DNA of 15,280 nt from Colivivens sp963640465. Lineage in GTDB: Bacteria > Bacteroidota > Bacteroidia > Bacteroidales > Bacteroidaceae. Below are positions 13,592 to 15,280 of the stretch, one piece after another. The DNA is taken from positions 1 to 15,280 of the forward strand of contig CAVHYP010000056.1 in NCBI GenBank assembly GCA_963640465.1. Reading direction: 5' to 3'. The notes below the pieces were generated by a model, which searched no databases, was not told where the DNA came from, and saw nothing but the letters and a program-made list of their open reading frames with translations. Positions within the stretch are counted from its first letter, which is position 1, and each line of letters begins with the position of its first letter. Position numbers and translations under genes: made by a program.

Positions 13592-13680
13592 TGTTTGTCC
13601 ACGTGACAAACGCATGTTTGCCACGTGACGTATATATGTTTGTCACGTGACGTACAAGTGTTTGTCACGTGATATACATG
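13592..13680. repeat. Four-copy 22-bp tandem array with a GTCACGTGAC palindrome core
   Basis: Four head-to-tail units start with TGTTTG at 13592, 13615, 13637 and 13659 (23, 22, 22 and 22 bp). Each contains CACGTGA. Units 3 and 4 carry TGTTTGTCACGTGA intact, unit 3 has the full palindrome GTCACGTGAC, and unit 1 is nearly palindromic over GTTTGTC-C-ACGTGACAAAC. The variable part is the 3' portion of each unit. The 22-bp period is close to two helical turns, so sites would lie on one DNA face. This looks like a cooperative protein-binding array upstream of the HU-HIG promoter. It is not a multiple of three and does not look coding. Confidence 0.75.
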
Positions 13681-13882
13681 CAGATGGATTGGTCTGTTTG
13701 TGCATCACGGGAGTTAGCATACATGGTATGTCGCTGTATGTTTCGCAGATGAGATTTGTAAAGTGAACGAAGTTCTGTGGATTGTAAAACTTTTTGTCCC
13801 GAATAATTCGACTTTGAGAATGCCGTGCGGCACGCTTGATTATTGAAGTGAATAACACGAATCTTCTTAACCCACATTGCAG
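13681..13882. other. Intergenic region between the array and the transposase remnant
   Basis: I see no gene here. Two small dyads are visible: CGAAT-A-ATTCG (13800-13810) and TGCCG-TG-CGGCA near 13820-13831. One of them could mark an old insertion-sequence end, but no matching inverted repeat is found at the other side of the transposase fragment. Confidence 0.35.
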
Positions 13883-14560
13883 CTATGTCTCATGTAACCT
13901 CTTGAATCTCAAAAGCAATTTTTGGGGGGAACCCCGAATTGGGTGTAGCATGGATTTTCGTTTTCCCAAAGGCTTGTTGTTTATGTTCAGCAGGTCGTAG
14001 ATGTCGGACAATTTACTCTCAGCCTCCGTGCTCTGCCTGATACTGATGACGCGGCCGTCTTCCGTTTCCACCTTTGTCGTTACGATGACCTGCGTGCTGG
14101 CGATGCGCATGACCTCGTTCCACCTTACATTCTGATGGCCCTTTACCTTGAGGCGATGTTTGGTGACGTAGACCACCCAATAGGCAAGTATGTCAAGGTT
14201 GAGGTGAGCCTTGACACTTCCGTCACTTTTGTGGAAGACGGGACGTATGTCCAGGTCTGTCTTCAGGATATGGAAGGTTTCCTTGACGGTACGTATGACA
14301 TTGTAGAATTTCCAGATGTTCAGTTCCCGGGTTTCGTCCAGACTTGTCAGCAGGGCGTATTTGCCGTGAAATTTCCTTGTATTAACTACTTTCTAGTGCT
14401 TGCAGGCTTGCCTGTACATGGACCGCTCCTTGGCCGCCTTGGCATCACTGTCTACCAGCAGGGCCTTTACCGGAGTGCCGTCCATGTTGACATGATCCAT
14501 TTGCAGGCGTATCTGCTGGCCCTTGTTGTCGGCGTGCTCCACATCTTGTTGCCTGTATCT
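13883..14560 (-). pseudogene. C-terminal remnant of an IS1634/IS4-type transposase
   Basis: One minus-strand frame reads, from an upstream in-frame TAG (14561-14563), ADNKGQQIRLQMDHVNMDG, then meets an in-frame TAG (14393-14395) after RQACKH. It resumes as RKFHGKYALLTSLDETREL, FYNVIRTVKETFHILKTDL, DIRPVFH, then KAHLNLDILAYWV, and finishes after DIYDLLNINNKPLGKRKS at a TAG (13883-13885). The stretch with Tyr, Arg, Glu and Lys (FYNVIRTVKETFHILK) resembles the YREK block carrying the last catalytic acid of DDE transposases in this group. The N-terminal half with the first two Asp residues is absent, so the element is dead. The break lies right beside the end of the AraC-type gene. I could not find terminal inverted repeats. 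Confidence 0.75.
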
Positions 14561-14576
14561 CTATATTGAAAAAGTT

Positions 14577-15280
14577 TCATTCCCGGTACTCCGTAGGGTT
14601 CATGCCGAGATTGTGGGCTACGTAGCGACTGAAATAGGCTGGCGATGAGAACCCAAACATATCGGATATCTGCACAAACGTAAGACTCTTGTCACGCAGC
14701 ATGCGTGAAATGTCGAGTACAGTATAGCGATTTATCCAAAAATTGGCTGCATAGCCACTTGCTTTCTTCGACACTTCAGATAGATATTTCGACGTGACGC
14801 AGAGCTTGTCGGCATACCACGTCACTTCACGGTGTTCTCGATATTCACCCGTCTCGAGCAGACGGATGAAGCCGTTCATGATGGCAGCATATTGCGTGGT
14901 GACATCAGGCTCGTCGTAAAGCCGCGAGTGGAAGTCGAAGAAATCGAGTATCAGCGTCTGCACGGCATTGATCATCAGCTCGCGGTAGAAGTGATGGTCG
15001 GTTTCAAGAATGCGCTGCTGCAGGTTGTCGAAATTGCGCAGGCACTGGGCAAACATCACGGGCGTGAGGTGCATGATGGGGTTGAGGAATAGCGCCAGTT
15101 GCCCCTTCATGCCGTAGTTGCTTTGCGGTGTGCTAAGCACAATGAATGGAGCTGCGACATATACCATCTTTATGCGAAAGTCTAGGCCATGCTCGATATG
15201 TTCCACGAGTTTGCCACGGCGCACAATGAGCAGGTCGCCTGCCTGCATTGTCATCTTCTGATCGCACCATTCGAATGTGC
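14577..15280 (-). CDS. AraC-family transcription regulator (5' part outside the window)
   Basis: The C-terminal domain is a clear AraC/XylS double helix-turn-helix. The first HTH is VTWYADKLCVTSKYLSEVSK, the second LTFVQISDMFGFSSPAYFSR, ending GMNPTEYRE. The frame stays open upstream of the first internal Met (15254) to the window edge (TFEWCDQK), so the true start lies beyond 15280. The visible N-terminal part (GDLLIVRRGKLVEHIEHGL, with alternating hydrophobics) fits a cupin-like AraC sensor domain, usually a ligand-binding module. Target genes cannot be told from the window. Its TGA (14577-14579) is 14 bp from the transposase remnant. Confidence 0.88.
   Translation of the reverse strand, partial: TFEWCDQKMTMQAGDLLIVRRGKLVEHIEHGLDFRIKMVYVAAPFIVLSTPQSNYGMKGQLALFLNPIMHLTPVMFAQCLRNFDNLQQRILETDHHFYRELMINAVQTLILDFFDFHSRLYDEPDVTTQYAAIMNGFIRLLETGEYREHREVTWYADKLCVTSKYLSEVSKKASGYAANFWINRYTVLDISRMLRDKSLTFVQISDMFGFSSPAYFSRYVAHNLGMNPTEYRE

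Noticed and set aside
13592..13680. CRISPR array
   Set aside because: The units are contiguous, with no spacers of constant length between repeats, and there are no cas genes.
13643..13877. Two overlapping minus-strand ORFs of about 70 codons
   Set aside because: They run into the tandem array, need poor starts, and show no domain or promoter.
14135..14569. A 144-codon plus-strand frame opposite the transposase remnant
   Set aside because: The minus-strand reading matches transposase motifs; the plus-strand protein has none.

Overview
The window looks like chromosomal DNA from a member of the Bacteroidales, most likely Prevotella or a close relative. The main evidence is the promoters: most genes are preceded by the Bacteroidetes -7 element TAnnTTTG (TAACTTTG, TATATTTG, TATCTTTG) within about 20-160 bases of the start, and Shine-Dalgarno sequences are mostly weak. 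The gene content agrees: an HU-HIG type histone-like protein, a CE6-CBM48-CE1 type double esterase, a secreted GH2 enzyme, a stand-alone LytTR regulator and a short peptide beginning KKFYIAPAME. The genus is an inference from style and families.

Layout, left to right. Bases 208-2015 (minus strand) hold a hipBA toxin-antitoxin pair whose stop and start codons overlap as ATGA, with repeats that look like an operator in its leader. Bases 2016-2713 have no intact gene but are rich in structure: a decayed gene start, a 137-bp hairpin element with promoter-like sequences near its ends, and a cluster of ATCGGGTCAAA repeats around an orphan promoter. Bases 2714-4771 (minus) form a three-gene operon: LytTR regulator, membrane-anchored phosphodiester-glycosidase-like protein, AlkZ-related protein. 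It diverges from a secreted GH2 glycoside hydrolase (5190-7808, plus). A two-domain carbohydrate esterase (8355-10310, plus) follows, and between these two enzymes a 46-residue peptide gene with its own promoter lies on the opposite strand. Next come tex (10566-12695, plus), an HU-HIG/winged-helix DNA-binding protein (12822-13466, minus), a four-copy 22-bp array with the palindrome GTCACGTGAC, a broken IS1634-like transposase, and an AraC-type regulator that runs off the right edge.

Functionally, the GH2 enzyme and the esterase fit breakdown of acetylated or feruloylated plant hemicellulose in the periplasm or outside the cell, but no SusC/SusD pair is visible, so this is not a complete polysaccharide utilisation locus. 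The other genes are regulatory or maintenance functions. The least explained parts are the non-coding repeats at 2258-2394, 2517-2601 and 13592-13680, the small peptide gene, and the LytTR operon.
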